Below are positions 1 to 39,560 of a DNA stretch of 64,000 nucleotides, piece after piece; within the stretch, counting starts at the first letter, position 1; each line of letters begins with the position of its first letter. Position numbers and translations under genes: made by a program. The stretch comes from Cristatella mucedo. Taxonomy: Eukaryota; Bryozoa; Phylactolaemata; Cristatellidae. The DNA lies in the NCBI GenBank assembly GCA_009760855.2, contig WPIO01000044.1, positions 2,055,393 to 2,119,392 of the forward strand. Direction: 5' to 3'. The notes beneath the pieces were generated by a model that did no database searches, was not told the DNA's origin, and worked only from the letters and a program-made list of their open reading frames with translations.

Positions 1-817
1 TCGGCTTCTAGGTTTTTCTGTTGTGAGCATCGAAGTTTCCACATCATATCACTTCTCGCCGACCTGCTGTGGCTTCCGATAAAGCAGCAGATCGATTTCA
101 AGTTTTTGTCACTCACTTTTAGGTCCCTTCATTCTCTGGCTCTAGCCTACCCATCAGAACTACTCCCTTGCCATACTACGGATTGTACCACCCACTTTTA
201 TTTACACAAATTCTTTAGCATCATCTCGGAGGAAACTCAAATTCTGTGGAGACAGGGCCTTTAGTTCGAATAATAAAAATTCTTTATGCTCCCAAAACCT
301 CGAGCTCTCTCCCGACTGACGTCGTGACATCCCCTGACTAATAATATGATATACTAACTGATTCAACACCCTCTTTTGCATAATGACAGAAGAGCCTTTT
401 ACGGCTATCACACCACTTGCAGGAGCAATAAAGGATCGCCCACTGCAGGATTCGAATCCACGACCTCGGGACCAAGGTCATGCAAGATAACCGCCTTACC
501 TAATATGCCATCACGGCTCACTGACTGGATGCCATTTGAAAAGAACCTCAAATAGCACATGTTTCCCACAGCATTTGCTGGGTCCTTGTGATTTGTCCCT
601 GTGCAGGCTAATGTGTGCTGATACTGTGCATGCTACCACTAACCATATTTACATGTCGAGACTGTTCATGTTACCTGTAACCATATTATGCTTGTGGACA
701 TGTGGATGTTACCACTAACGATTTTATCATGCTTCCCCTACAACATATGTAAAACGCCTAGACAGAGATTGATTTTTCTGAGGAGCTATGAAAATATATC
801 ATTATTATTATTATTGG
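1..817 (+). mobile_element. LINE A copy, 3' part, interrupted by a SINE
   Basis: This is the 3' end of an L2/CR1-like non-LTR retrotransposon, recognised by alignment by eye to the better copy at 27545-28830. Positions 40-180 match the reverse-transcriptase C-terminal segment that encodes HITPLLADLHWLPVKQRIDFK in intact relatives. Positions 230-340 and 520-817 match the following C-terminal and 3' UTR sequence. The copy ends with the family's 3' hairpin and a short ATT repeat near 805-817. It is cut by the window edge, split by a SINE, and full of stops, so it is a fossil. Confidence 0.75.
338..520 (-). mobile_element. SINE A copy inserted in LINE A
   Basis: A tRNA-derived SINE in reverse orientation. 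The tRNA-like B box reads GGATTCGAATCC on either strand near 450 and the 3' tail lies at the low-coordinate end. The LINE sequence is continuous on both sides, and CTGACT occurs at both junctions as a possible short target-site duplication. The insertion is therefore younger than the LINE copy. Confidence 0.75.
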
Positions 818-1089
818 TATTCTTACCTATGAGTAGGCCAGTGCTCTGCTATTCTATCTGCACTACGTAGTTGTATTTGCTGCTGTGTGGAACCAGAAAA
901 AGATCGTTCGAGCTTTTACACGGTTTCTGTATATGTGATTGTATCTGGGAATATCCTTTGGAGCTGCTGGCTGTCCTCTTCAGCCAGTTACTGCAGATTC
1001 TGGTAGTCACACCATATGGGTACTTATTAACCTATTACTCATTAACCTATTCCTCAATTGTCGGTGAGTCCAACAGATAGAATCCGGAA

Positions 1090-1780
1090 GCCAACGCAAA
1101 CTGTCCAAATCAGCTCTACCAGCATATCTCATCTATAGCCTCCGCCTGGAACCTCGGTGCCCACTGTAAAAATGGCTTGTCACTAGATGAGCACATCAGC
1201 TCCACAGTCAGTTCTGCCTATTTAGCCTATGTAGCATTGCTTTGTTAAGGCAATATCAGCCAAGCTGGTCCATGTATTCGTGACATCCGGGCGAGACTTG
1301 TCTAACTTGGTACTTTTAGGTCTTCCTGCATGAGCAATAACTCACTTGCAGTTGTCTGCAAAACTCGGCAGCTAGGCTTATTTGTTGCAAGCAGTGAAAT
1401 TGCTGCATTGCATGTGCGCGTACCAGTCTGCACTGGTTACTTACCAATCAGCAGTTCGACTTCATAAGTCTGCCACTCACCTCTAGGTCCCTCCATTCTC
1501 TTACTCCAGATTACCTATCTGCATTAGTTTCACTTCAGACCTCCCGTGGCGCCTCCTGCCCTTTTGACTGCTCGATCATTTGTGCCCCTCACTAACTTCA
1601 AATCCCTTGGAGACTTTAGTTACTGTTGTTACTTTGTTACCTTTAGTTACTGTTCTCCCAAAAGATGGAACTCACAACTGGCTGACATCGCATATTCTCC
1701 GGGCTAGGCAGAAGCTCAAAAAGAATCTGAAAAACTGTTTCACCCAGTCTTTAGCAATTACTTTTGAACTGTGTGTGGAT
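1090..1780 (+). mobile_element. LINE A copy, strongly decayed
   Basis: Scattered similarity to LINE A: the segment around 1185-1215 matches the part encoding the region before the DFCNSLL motif, 1330-1400 matches the NSAARLVCR region, and 1480-1510 matches the LTFRSLHSLAP region. Reading frames are broken throughout. The boundaries are approximate. Confidence 0.6.
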
Positions 1781-2279
1781 GCCATATGATTTCTTTTTAT
1801 GTGATTGCATCATATTAGCAAGAAGATCTTGCGAGCAAAGCTTACATGTTACTAATCTGATCCTCGGCAGTCACTGGGATCTCTTTACGACAGGGCTAAG
1901 CTCTCAAATTGTCCAGCCTTTGCTTTCCGGCCTTCACCAGCTTTTATTCGACTAGCAGAGTCAGTAGAAGGCACCTTTCGTCTGCAGGGTGCCTTCTTTG
2001 CGTCTGTACCTCAGCTTGATGGATGCAGCCTCTGCTCTGTCTGAGCATTCCAGTGGCTGCACAGTGGCAGTTAGTTGTACACTGCATGTCTGCATGCATG
2101 CTGCATCGTTTTCAAGGTACTTTCTTTGACAAAGTAGCTATTCCTCCTGGTTTCACGAGATTGTTGCTGGTCTTACCTATGTGTGGTGCTTTTGTTCAAC
2201 AAATTGGGAAGCATTAACTTGCAAAACCAGCCTGATTATCCTAGTGCCAGACACTATTACCTGTTCTTGACTTATAATA
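1781..2279. other. No recognised feature
   Basis: Unique-looking sequence between two LINE A fragments. Short open frames here have no recognisable protein motifs and no splice-site support. Confidence 0.5.
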
Positions 2280-3135
2280 ATTAATAACAATAATAATAAT
2301 AATTCACTTGATAATGCGCCCTCAGAGAACTTAATCTCGCTCTAGGCGCTTTACATTTGCTGCAAAGTGAAATGCAATTGAATGGTGAGTAACATCATGC
2401 TTAATAAACAAACAACATGAATAACATGATTAGGGGTGACATGCACGGGGTCAGCATGCGAATGTGGTTAGTGGCAGCATGCACAGTGTCAGCACGCATA
2501 AGCACATCAAGGACGAATCACAGGGACCCACTAAATGCTCTCCTAAATAGGTGTGTTTTTAGGTTCCTTTTAAATGTGGTCAGGTCGGGGGATGTTCTGA
2601 CGCAGGTCGGCAGGGAGTTCCATGCTGTGGGAGCATACGAACTAAATGTATGGTCTCCAAAGGATTTAAGGTTTGTACGAGGTATTTCTAGACTGTTGGA
2701 TTCCGAAAAGCGGGTGGTACGATGCTTGGCCTAATGGGGTAGTATATCTGAAAGATAGGCTGGAGCCATAGAATGAAGGGACCTAAAAGTGAGCGACAAA
2801 ACCTTGAAGTCAATCCGTTGCTTGACTGGTAGCCAGTGCAGGTCGGCGAGAAGTGGAGTAATGTGGCAACTGCGATGCACACGACAGACAAGTCTAGCTG
2901 CCGAGTTTCGCACCAGCTGCAATCGCCTGATCGCACATGCTGGTAGGCCAGTAAGCAGTGAGTTGCAGAAGTCGAGACGGGATGTCACGAATGCATGGAC
3001 CAACTCAGATGTGGTATCTTTATCTAAACAAGCCCGAATTTTAGCTATGTTATGAAGCTGAAAATAGGCGGATTTGACTGTGGAGCTGATATGGTCGTCT
3101 AACGAGAGGTTGCTTTGGAATATGACACCTAGGAA
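2280..3135 (-). mobile_element. LINE A copy, 5'-truncated
   Basis: Reverse-oriented LINE A fragment. The 3' end is the AAT-rich tail at 2280-2305 followed by the hairpin near 2310-2350. On the minus strand 2731-3003 reads as the C-terminal part of the reverse transcriptase, including DFCNSLLTGLPACAIRRLQL and HWLPVKQRIDFKVLS. Frameshifts separate this from the rest. The 5' end is lost near 3135, just upstream of the codons matching NLGVMFQSDLS in the copy at 27545. The forward open frame at 2417-2734 is only its antisense. Confidence 0.85.
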
Positions 3136-3221
3136 CCGGATATGATATAATAGATGGTTTAGACCCTATAAAAGGCAATCGGAAGTGGTGGTCAGTCAGC
3201 TGTATCATATTGCTCTCTGTG

Positions 3222-3365
3222 TACCGGGCCGTTATAGCTCTGGAGTTAAGATGCCTGCTCTCACGACCGAGGTCGTGGGTTCCAATCCTGGAGTGGGCAA
3301 TCCTTTATTGCAAACTTCAAGCAGTTAGTGATAGCCGTAAGGCTCTTCTGTTGCTATATAAATAA

Positions 3366-3369
<4 letters not shown>
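3222..3369 (+). mobile_element. SINE A copy
   Basis: tRNA-like head with a B-box sequence close to GGTTCCAATCC near 3275-3290, followed by the family body (sequence like GTGATAGCCGTAAGGCTCTT). The tail runs directly into a TA microsatellite. The A-box side is diverged. Confidence 0.75.

Positions 3370-3438
<69 letters not shown>
3370..3438. repeat. (TA)n microsatellite
   Basis: About 34 uninterrupted TA units directly abutting the SINE A tail. The poly-YI open frames predicted across it are meaningless. Confidence 0.95.
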
Positions 3439-3440
<2 letters not shown>

Positions 3441-4223
3441 GTGCACGTGTAGCCCTCTGTGGCCATCGAATATACTGTTCTATGCTAATGCCGCTGACTT
3501 TTTATTAAGATGTAGGCGTTCTTAGTGGCCATTTCGCTCTGCATAAGTAGCCATACCTGTGTGCATCGGGCGGGCCATATTTGCAAGTCTCACTCTTAGT
3601 GTACTTCGAAGCAGCAAGTTCTTGGATGGCTAGCTTCACCAGAATGTCACGCATCTGCTAGGACTGGCACCATTATGTGCGCTATGTTTTGGTACAGACT
3701 TAAGTTCTGGGCTGCTAAATTTTCACTTGTAGTAGAATGAAAGCTGACTGCTTGCAACTCAGTGTGGTGTACTTCCTGCAGTAAGACAACCAGAACGGCA
3801 AAAAATAGTTTGCGGAGGCTCTGATTGGTGACTCTTTAAGGGAAGCAGCAGGTCATACTTTCGCTTTTCGGGTTATGGTGCATGCTTTTTCTTTGTTAGG
3901 AGCACTGGCCCCCCCCCCCACTCGAATGCTGGAGGAAGGTGTCGTGTGTTTGTGTGGTACCGCATGTGGCACCGGCTGCTCGTGACAGTGGCAGCATGGC
4001 CAGTACTTGCACCATTTACCGTAGGCAGTTGCCTCTTCTCTGCAAAAGCAAGGGTGCTCTGATTGCCCGCACTCCCAAGCAGCATCTGCTCTTGATTGAG
4101 CCTGTTGATGTCATGTAGGCGCAGCTTTCTGTGAGGCGCAGCCATTGCGACTTCACGTCGGGTGCAGCATGCTCGCCTGATTCTCTTTTGTAGTCACATA
4201 GCCTAGCCACTTCTTTCTATCAG
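3439..4223. other. Upstream flank of the transporter gene, nothing recognised
   Basis: No repeat family or coding segment recognised. It ends at a pyrimidine-rich stretch and CAG at 4221-4223, which could be the acceptor of the exon holding the transporter start codon. In that case a noncoding 5' exon lies further upstream and was not found. No convincing promoter element is visible. Confidence 0.4.
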
Positions 4224-4284
4224 CTGAAGGCGACCTAGCAACCTCCGAGGTGCTCACGATTGTCTGCTCGCTTCTTTGCCGAAA

Positions 4285-32471
<28,187 letters not shown>

Positions 32472-33008
32472 GTAAGAGAAACGTCATCCTGGTTGTGCCG
32501 AAGCTGCAGCCTTGCGTGCATACTTGGCGTTTTTCTCTGCTGCTCCTGCTTTCCTGTGCGCCAAGTATGCCTGCCAACCCAGCCTACCACCAGCCTGCTG
32601 ACCTTGTCACTAATGCCTGTGCCCGTGCTCTCTAGCACGTGAGTCGGCATTACATGCCTATTGGTTTGCCATCGAATGCAGACTTGCTACAATGCTGCTA
32701 CCTCCCTGCCGAAATGCGGCACCCCGACCCTCTTGCTGCTCAGTGATGCCAGCACAATTTCGTTGCAATGATTGCCTTTGCATGAGACTGCATTTTCAGC
32801 GTGTCGATTTTGCAGGATGGCGAGACATCGCGATTGCTTTCCAGATCATGGTGAGGATGTGATTACACTAGCATGGCTCTAGCTCTCCTTACTGCATCTG
32901 CACGGCAGGCTTGCTAGCTTCCTAGCGCTGACGGTGCACCATCCTCCTGCTGATTGCCGTGTCACCTCTGGCTGCTGTGTGCATGCTTCATCGCGCTTGC
33001 TGTGCTCT
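32472..33008 (+). other. Region after the last recognised CAT exon
   Basis: Either intron 11 or, if the donor at 32472 is skipped, the C-terminal end and 3' UTR. No repeat is recognised. Confidence 0.4.
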
Positions 33009-33935
33009 GCTGATAGATTGTAATGTAATGTATCTCCGTCTGTAACTCCACAGAGCCATAAAGACCATGTGGGTGTTACGCAGGAGAGTTTTGTATAGCA
33101 CACTCACAGCCTAATCGGCTTTCGGTATGCATTCGGTAATGTATCTCCGTCTGTAACTCCACAAAGTCATCGATAGCCAACAGACTTTGTCTCACAACAA
33201 CAAAGAGAAAGTGGGAAGCATAGCAGAGTCAGGAGAGTGGTCGAGGTAGTGAGCAGCATGGAAGTAGCAGCTCAGGACAGCTGAAAAGGATGAGCCATAA
33301 TCGGCAGCAGGAGAGTAGTTGTCGTTGCATAAGAATTGTGGAAGCGAGTTCCACAGTCTAGGACCTGCAGAGCTAAAGCTTCCGTCGCCAACGGTCTTTA
33401 ATCGGAATGGAACGGCTAATTTATTTTCCACACAGGACCTGAGGGCGCAAAGAGGCTGAAACTGGTGCAGCAGTTCAGCTAGGTTCGAAGGAGCCAAGCC
33501 GTGGCGGGCCTTGTGGGTCAGCATAAGAACTTTGCTCTGTATCCGTTGATCAACCGCCATCCATTCTAGCTCTTTTAGCAAAGGAGACACGTGCTCAAAC
33601 CTCTTGGACTTGAAGACTAGCCTTGCAGCCATATTCATAGTCAGCTGCAGTGGCCTAGTTGCTTTCTTTGGTAGCCCAGCCAAAAGGGAATTACAATAAT
33701 CAAGCCGAGACAGAACTAAGGAGCTAGTTAATTTTTGTACAAGCCACTATGGAAGACAGCTCCTAATCTTGGATGGGGATTGGACGTGATGGCTAGCTGT
33801 AGAAGGAGTCTTCTGAATGAAGCTTTTAAAATTGAGGCAGCTGTTGAAAACGACCCCTAAATTTCGAGCATGTGGTGATGGTCGCACAATAGCATCGCCT
33901 ATTAGAAGAGCAAAGCCTTTTTATCCAGCTTGCAT
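33009..33935 (-). mobile_element. LINE C copy, 5'-truncated, with duplicated 3' end
   Basis: A second L2/CR1-like family. On the minus strand 33192-33683 encodes AGLPKKATRPLQL, then HVSPLLKELEWMAVDQRIQ and LWNSLPQFL, equivalent to the C-terminal region of LINE A but clearly distinct. The 3' end carries ATTAC repeats (33011-33022 complement). About 36 bases of the 3' terminus are repeated inside the copy at about 33136-33171. It diverges from the copy at 40915 at about 33935, its truncation point. Confidence 0.85.
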
Positions 33936-34782
33936 CCTAGCTGGGCTATATTCATGTAGGCTTTTTAATACCAAAATCGTAGATAGTAATGGGCTTTTGA
34001 TAGCTCGAGATATGGCACAAAATATGGTTCTATAATGCGAAGTAGCCCATTAGTAATTCGTGCTGTGAGGGTAGCACTATGGTAGCAACGTTTTGCATGG
34101 TTGTGGACCACTCGTGGCATCATTTCTTGCCCGATGCCAATTTGCCTCGTCTGAAGAGAGATGCATTATTGTTGGTGTGTGTCAGTGTTAGTAACTGCGA
34201 GTGGCTGGTCGAAATACCTGTTGGCAGGCTCATCTTATTGCTATAGCCACCTTGTTTAAACAGACTGGTGTGCTTAGAAGACGGTTACTGAGTTACTGGC
34301 ACATACAGAGCACTGCGTTGCTGGTACCTACTGTCACTGTCTCACTCATCTTTACAAAGTTTCTCTTTCTTATTAAGAAGAAAAATGTATTGGAAGTTGG
34401 AGCATCCCTTTAACGTACCCAGTGAGACCACGGTGACTAATGGAGCACTTGGCACTATGATTCATATATGCACAGCACACTGATCGTATAATCTTATTGT
34501 GCTATTGTCCTGTAGTTATTGTAAATGTCTGTCTAGTTTGATATCACGCATTCCCTAAGCACAAGGCTTGAGGATAAATCGATTTGATTGTGAATATCCT
34601 TGCATATTTGTGATTCCTCAAAGCCGTGAAGACCGAGATACTGGGGATTCTTATATATCAGACACGCACACATTACCTAATTAGGTTTCACTATGCAATC
34701 GGCAGTCAGTGATTCTTCTCGTAGCAAAGATGGGTTGAAAGAAGAGCTCCAAGACAGCTAGCTTCTTGGGTGTGACTACCCA
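33936..34782. other. No recognised feature
   Basis: Unique-looking sequence between two LINE C pieces. No coding homology seen. Confidence 0.5.
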
Positions 34783-34905
34783 TGATATTTTTGGCTACCG
34801 AATGCGTATCGAAAGCCGCTTAGGCTGTGAGTTCGCTATACAAAACTCTCCTTCGTAACACTCACATAGCCTTTGTGAAGTTGCAGACCGAGATACACTA
34901 TGGCG
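34783..34905 (+). mobile_element. LINE C 3' fragment
   Basis: Starts TTGGCTACCGAATGCGTATC and ends CCGAGATACACTATG. The same short 3' segment as at 7128 and 24362. Confidence 0.8.
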
Positions 34906-35696
34906 TCACTCTATTAGAACTGCACGCATCACTTAATTGTCTTGTCATGCTATAAATATATTGCCAAAATATGCGAATAAGCTCGAAGCAAATTCGTTGC
35001 ATGCAAAACTTGAAAATTTCAGACACCTTCAAGAACCAGTTGTTAACCTTTTTTTGAGTCATGTAACCCTTTGAAAATCTGATGAAAGTGACAGACCCGA
35101 TCCCTAGAAGAAATGTATGCAAGCACATAAACACAACATTGGATGCGATGAATATACTTTATTCTATTGAAATTGATTGCCTCATACAGCAAATGATATA
35201 AACGGAAGTATGATTTAGTTAAACGATCTTTACAAAGAATGCCAAAGATGACAATCATGTAACATTGTCAAAGACCATTCCCGAAGTTTCACTTCTTATT
35301 CAAGCCAAACAACAACCTTCTCGATGAAATGATTGAGCATAATTAGATTCGATTGGTTTAATTTGCATTCGATTATTGTATATCATTTTTGCATGAAATG
35401 GCCATTAGTTTTCCTGGATTTTGACGTCTCGTTTTGTTAGAAACAAGTGCTGAAAGCCCTTACTTACAAAGTTTGTCTAGTTCCAAAGGGATTTGGAGAA
35501 GCCCCGTAGCTGCTTTACCAGACAAGAGTATGCTTATTTCAACACATACCGGAATTCTCCAATACTCTTTAATTTTTGTTTAATTTCTATCAGCAAGAAA
35601 CGGTTCTTAATTCAAAACCTGGCGAGCCTATGACGATCGTGTGTTATCTGATCATGTTCAGTAGTATCTCAGACAACCCTTTTATTATTATATTAT
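34906..35696. other. AT-rich sequence, no recognised feature
   Basis: A pyrimidine-rich stretch followed by CAG at about 35590-35595 looks like a splice acceptor. The phase-0 reading after it runs about 35 codons to a TAG. It could be the missing terminal CAT exon, but the sequence has no recognisable similarity. Confidence 0.2.
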
Positions 35697-35875
35697 ACTA
35701 GATGATTTAACAGCCTCTTTTGTATAGCGACAGAAGAGCCTTTACGGCTATCACCGCTGCTTGCAGTGGCGATAAAGGATCGCCCAGAGCAGGATTCGAA
35801 CCCACGACCTCGGGTGGCCGAGGTCGTGAAAAGCAACCGCCTTACCTAGTGAACCATTACCTTACATATTGACTA
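35697..35875 (-). mobile_element. SINE A copy
   Basis: Reverse orientation with a well preserved body (AACAGCCTCTTTTGTATAGC, GACAGAAGAGCCTTTACGGC), B box GGATTCGAACCC at about 35793 and the head up to about 35875. It is a good reference for the SINE interrupted by hAT at 10275. Confidence 0.85.
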
Positions 35876-36787
35876 GTTTTCTTCAGTAACCAAAAATACT
35901 TACAGCATATTTGGTATGTATATTTTGACAAAAGTAACTTAATATAGAAATAATGTATATAAATGTTGAGTTTTTATTTTACTCATATACTTCCTGAGGC
36001 ACATTCAGGGACCCCTTCGGGTCATTAATGCTAGGTTAAGACCCACTACTATGGTCTAGCTCGGAGTTTCGGTATACATACCTATTGTAATTGTCGACAG
36101 AGATCCCACCTTTGTACTTTGGACTAGTTCACATGTCTCCTCTGAGTCTGTTTTCGGAGCTTCTAGAAAAGCTAGAGCCGTGTTCTCATTCCGTGCATTT
36201 ATTGTCTGGTCTAGCGATGTGCCTGGTGAAGCCGGCCCTACCGAACACTTGGTATTGTGGCACTTTGCGACCTACCAGACAAACGACTTGCAACTTTGCA
36301 CCTGAGTCCCGCTTCGGAGACCATGAGAACTTTCCTATAGCGAGTGAATATGCTGAAAAAATGCATTGCTCATTTTTCGTCTTTTTCACTTGTGGGCCCT
36401 CTGACGTATCGTCACGCTTCAGATACTAGCGGATGTGGGCAGTGTCGGTTCGAGTTTCAGGCCTTCAGGGTTTAGGTTGGTTCAGAGCTGGTTTAGGCTG
36501 GCTGTGTACTCTCACTGTCCTGCCTGTATGGCGGAGCTCCCAACGATGAAATAGCGAGAATAAGAATGATCCTGCTTCGCCTGTTTCGCTCGCTGTTTTA
36601 TTGCAAGACACAGCAGAGCCCATAGGCATAGCCTTTCGGAAAACACTGCCTCTGGAGTCGCAGGCATAAAAGGCAACAGTGGTCACTCGCTAGTTCTCCT
36701 AACTGGTGAGCAGCACAGCCCCCGAAGTAGAGTACAGGGGAGCACTGGTGACGCCATGTCTGTCGCCCGTCATCGGACCCCTTCATA
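35876..36787. other. No recognised feature
   Basis: Includes a 112-codon plus-strand open frame (36091-36429) with no recognisable motif or splice support. No transposon match. Confidence 0.4.
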
Positions 36788-37131
36788 CGATTCTCTCACA
36801 TGCGACAGCTTTACATTTGGAGTGTCTCAGCCATATCGAGAGTTTTTGATAACTAAGTTTATTGTGTCAAAACCCTCAGTTCTACAGATTTTCTTTTTAG
36901 AATATTTGTTGGTCTGGTAACCTGTAACCATGGGAGTATGCTTGGGTGTGCTAGATAAGAACGATTCTCTCACATGCGAGAGCTTTACATTTGGAGTGTC
37001 TCAGCCATATCGAGAGTTTTTGATAATCAAGTTTATTGCGTCAAAACCCTCGGTTCTACAGATTTTTTCTTTAGAATATTTTTGGCCTCGTAACTTGTAA
37101 CCATGGGAGTATACTTGGGTTCGCTAAATGC
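36788..37131 (+). repeat. 174-bp tandem duplication
   Basis: Two direct copies, 36788-36961 and 36962-37131, each starting CGATTCTCTCACATGCGA and containing CTTTACATTTGGAGTGTCTC and TAACCATGGGAGTAT. By eye they are about 92 percent identical. The copies abut exactly. Confidence 0.93.
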
Positions 37132-38486
37132 GATATGCATGATGAGATTTGCTTGTATATACTCATAAAAAGTTACGGAATTTATTCGTTGAGCTTTAAA
37201 AGCACGACGCTCGTGGGCTTCTTCTTCAGTCTCTTGCGGTTGTCGATTTTGACAAAATCGCTTTTTCATCAAGTTTCAGCAATGCGACACTGAGTGACTA
37301 TCTCTGTTGCTTGTTTTACTCGTTGTTTTCTGCGATAGCTACTCAAATATTCCACAGCCTTGCGTGTTCCGTATAAATTGCTATACACTTTTGGTACTGT
37401 TTCGTTTTTTGTAATTTCTCACTTTTGCTCTTGCTCCAATAAAATTTAATTTTCACCTGAGTGCGTTTTGCAATTCGCATAGATATTCGTGTAGATGTCC
37501 CTCCCGTCGGTCAGTAGCGATAAGAAAATCAGCAGTGACTTTTGCTCACGTTCGTACGCACGTTAAAAATTCAATAGGTCAATTATTTTGCCCGTCCCTA
37601 GTGCGCCAGAATGCACGGTGCTGTGTACGGCATGCTGACCTAGGTGGGCCCATCCAGACTTCAATTCCTCACCATTGGCATTGTCCATTGGCCAGCTGCC
37701 CTCGAGAATGCACCGGAAGAGTTGGCACAAGGCCGACGCGGCTGAATATTTTGTACCGGTTAGGTGTCGCACCAGACGATGCATACATTGAGACCTACAT
37801 AAGGACAGCACATCTCTAGGTGGTTTCCATGTAAAAGGAAGATATAGATAGCTGGTCGAAAAGAGTGCTCGATTTGCGATAAACGTTTCGGTCAGTTTTG
37901 TGGTGTGCTTAAAACTGACGCCGGCTCTCGGCTTGTCATACTGTCTCCTTATCAACGAGCGCCTAGCTACAGCCTAGTGCCTTTGCCCTCACCCTTAGAG
38001 CTCTCGTGCAGCGCTCTAGTGAACTGGGCCGCTGCTGCTGCGTTCAGTTTCAGCTTTCCAGACCCACGAGACGCATCCTGTCTTTGTCGAAGGAAATTGA
38101 GCAAAGCTGCTCGCGACGGTTTGCTCTGTACGAGCCAGGCTGTCGGCTCGAAATGGGTTTCAATTCTTTCAAATTCCTTCTCTTTACCGTCGCTACGGCA
38201 CCTGCAACCTCTGCCTAGACGACTGTTAGTGGGGTTTTGTTGCCATCGTTTGTCATTGTTTTCACTCCCGGCATGTGCATCCATGATGTCTTAACGGACA
38301 AAATTGTCCAGTTTTTCCTTCTTAGGTCGCTCGTGCTTTCAATATTCACCTCTCCAGTCGCTCCAGCTCGATGACTCCTCAGTTTTACCCGTAGGTGGGC
38401 CATGTAGCTCTGCTGTTCTTTGCCGGAAAAACTGCCGAAAAAACTGCCCACAAGTCTCTACAATTAAGCCTGATTTAGTCGGCTAG
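37132..38486. other. No recognised feature
   Basis: Several open frames of 70-130 codons on both strands overlap each other (for example 37563-37955 minus and 37905-38294 plus). None shows a family motif, so I do not call a gene. Confidence 0.4.
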
Positions 38487-38958
38487 TCTTGCTTCCTACC
38501 TACTCGAGTCTTCCGGTTTGCAGGAGGTTTAGACGGCTACCAGTCGGCTTCCTACTCGCTCAGCCCACTCCTTGGATAGCTGCAGCATTTCTCTATGGCT
38601 ACGCTTCGAAAACACAATTACCGGTAGTAGAATGAAACCTGCCCGCCTTTAGCCTTTACTGCTCGACTCCTCTTTTTAACTCCGAGCTCAGAGTGTCCCA
38701 TAAACAGGGACTCACGTGGAACGCGTCGATGAGTTCACTGGTCAAGTCGCCGGGGAGGGGGCGGCCATTCCTTTCAAATCAACGCATTGGGCGTGGCCTG
38801 AACGGCGTCTATGATTGGTCACTTGCTAAGTCTTGACTGAAAAAGTAGAACCGGGTGTGGCTGCTGAGGCTTCGCCAAGTCTTCTCTAATTGTGGATCGC
38901 CCTCGTCGTATTGGTGACGTATACACCGAAGACAAGAGTAGGTAGGAAGCAATACTCG
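38487..38958. repeat. Imperfect inverted repeat, possible MITE
   Basis: TTGCTTCCTACCTACTC at 38487-38503 reappears as its reverse complement at about 38938-38955. The similarity extends inward for about ten more bases with mismatches. The interval (~470 bp) has no transposase, and I see no clear flanking target duplication. Confidence 0.4.
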
Positions 38959-39034
38959 CCGTCTAATCCAGGCTTTACCGAGCTAAACGTAACAGCTAGG
39001 TTGTTTTTTATAAAGAAGGAATTTTGCCCCTGCC

Positions 39035-39120
39035 TTCTTTTAATAATAATAATAGATTTGATACAGCGCCCTCAGAGAACTCGGTGTCTTTCTAGACACT
39101 TTACATTTGTACATTTGAGA
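39035..39120 (-). mobile_element. LINE A 3' tail fragment
   Basis: A short AAT tail, then the tail sequence GCGCCCTCAGAGAACTCGGT and CTAGACACTTTACATTTG. Truncated after about 80 bases. Confidence 0.7.
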
Positions 39121-39489
39121 GGCGTTGCTGCTGCTCTTGCTGGCGACCTGTGGCCGGTACAAACTTGCACGGTTACTCTGCTACAACTTCGTCAGCTTCT
39201 AGTGCTCTGAGCTCCTCACAGAGCAATAAATTAATTGAATTGCGTCGTTCTTTCGCTTAAATGCTATTGGTTTTTTGACCAGCCGTTCCTGGACTGTGGA
39301 ATTTACTTCAAAAATTCTTGCCCAGCGATGCTGTCTTTTCACTGCTATATTATTACTGTTATTATTTATTACTCATGTTGATGACTCGCTCGTTCACATT
39401 CCTTCCCGCCGTCCTTTTTTGCTAATTTCTTTCTTAACCATCCTTACAACTCAACAATGTGTCTCGCTTTCTGTGTTTTAAGATTTGGC

Positions 39490-39560
39490 AAATAAATGCG
39501 AACCGAAAATCGCTTAGGATTTTTTGCTGTAGAAAACTCCAGCATAGTTCCACTGGGTTG
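39490..39560 (+). mobile_element. LINE C 3' fragment, decayed
   Basis: AAATGCGAACCGAAAATCGC then TTAGGATTTTTTGCTGTAGA resembles the LINE C 3' coding end found at 7128. The similarity is weak and short. Confidence 0.45.

Noticed and set aside
2417..2734. 105-codon plus-strand open frame
   Set aside because: Antisense of the LINE A C-terminal region. The minus strand carries the recognisable reverse-transcriptase motifs.
36091..36429. 112-codon plus-strand open frame
   Set aside because: No motif, no splice sites and no neighbouring exons. Length is within chance expectation for this composition.
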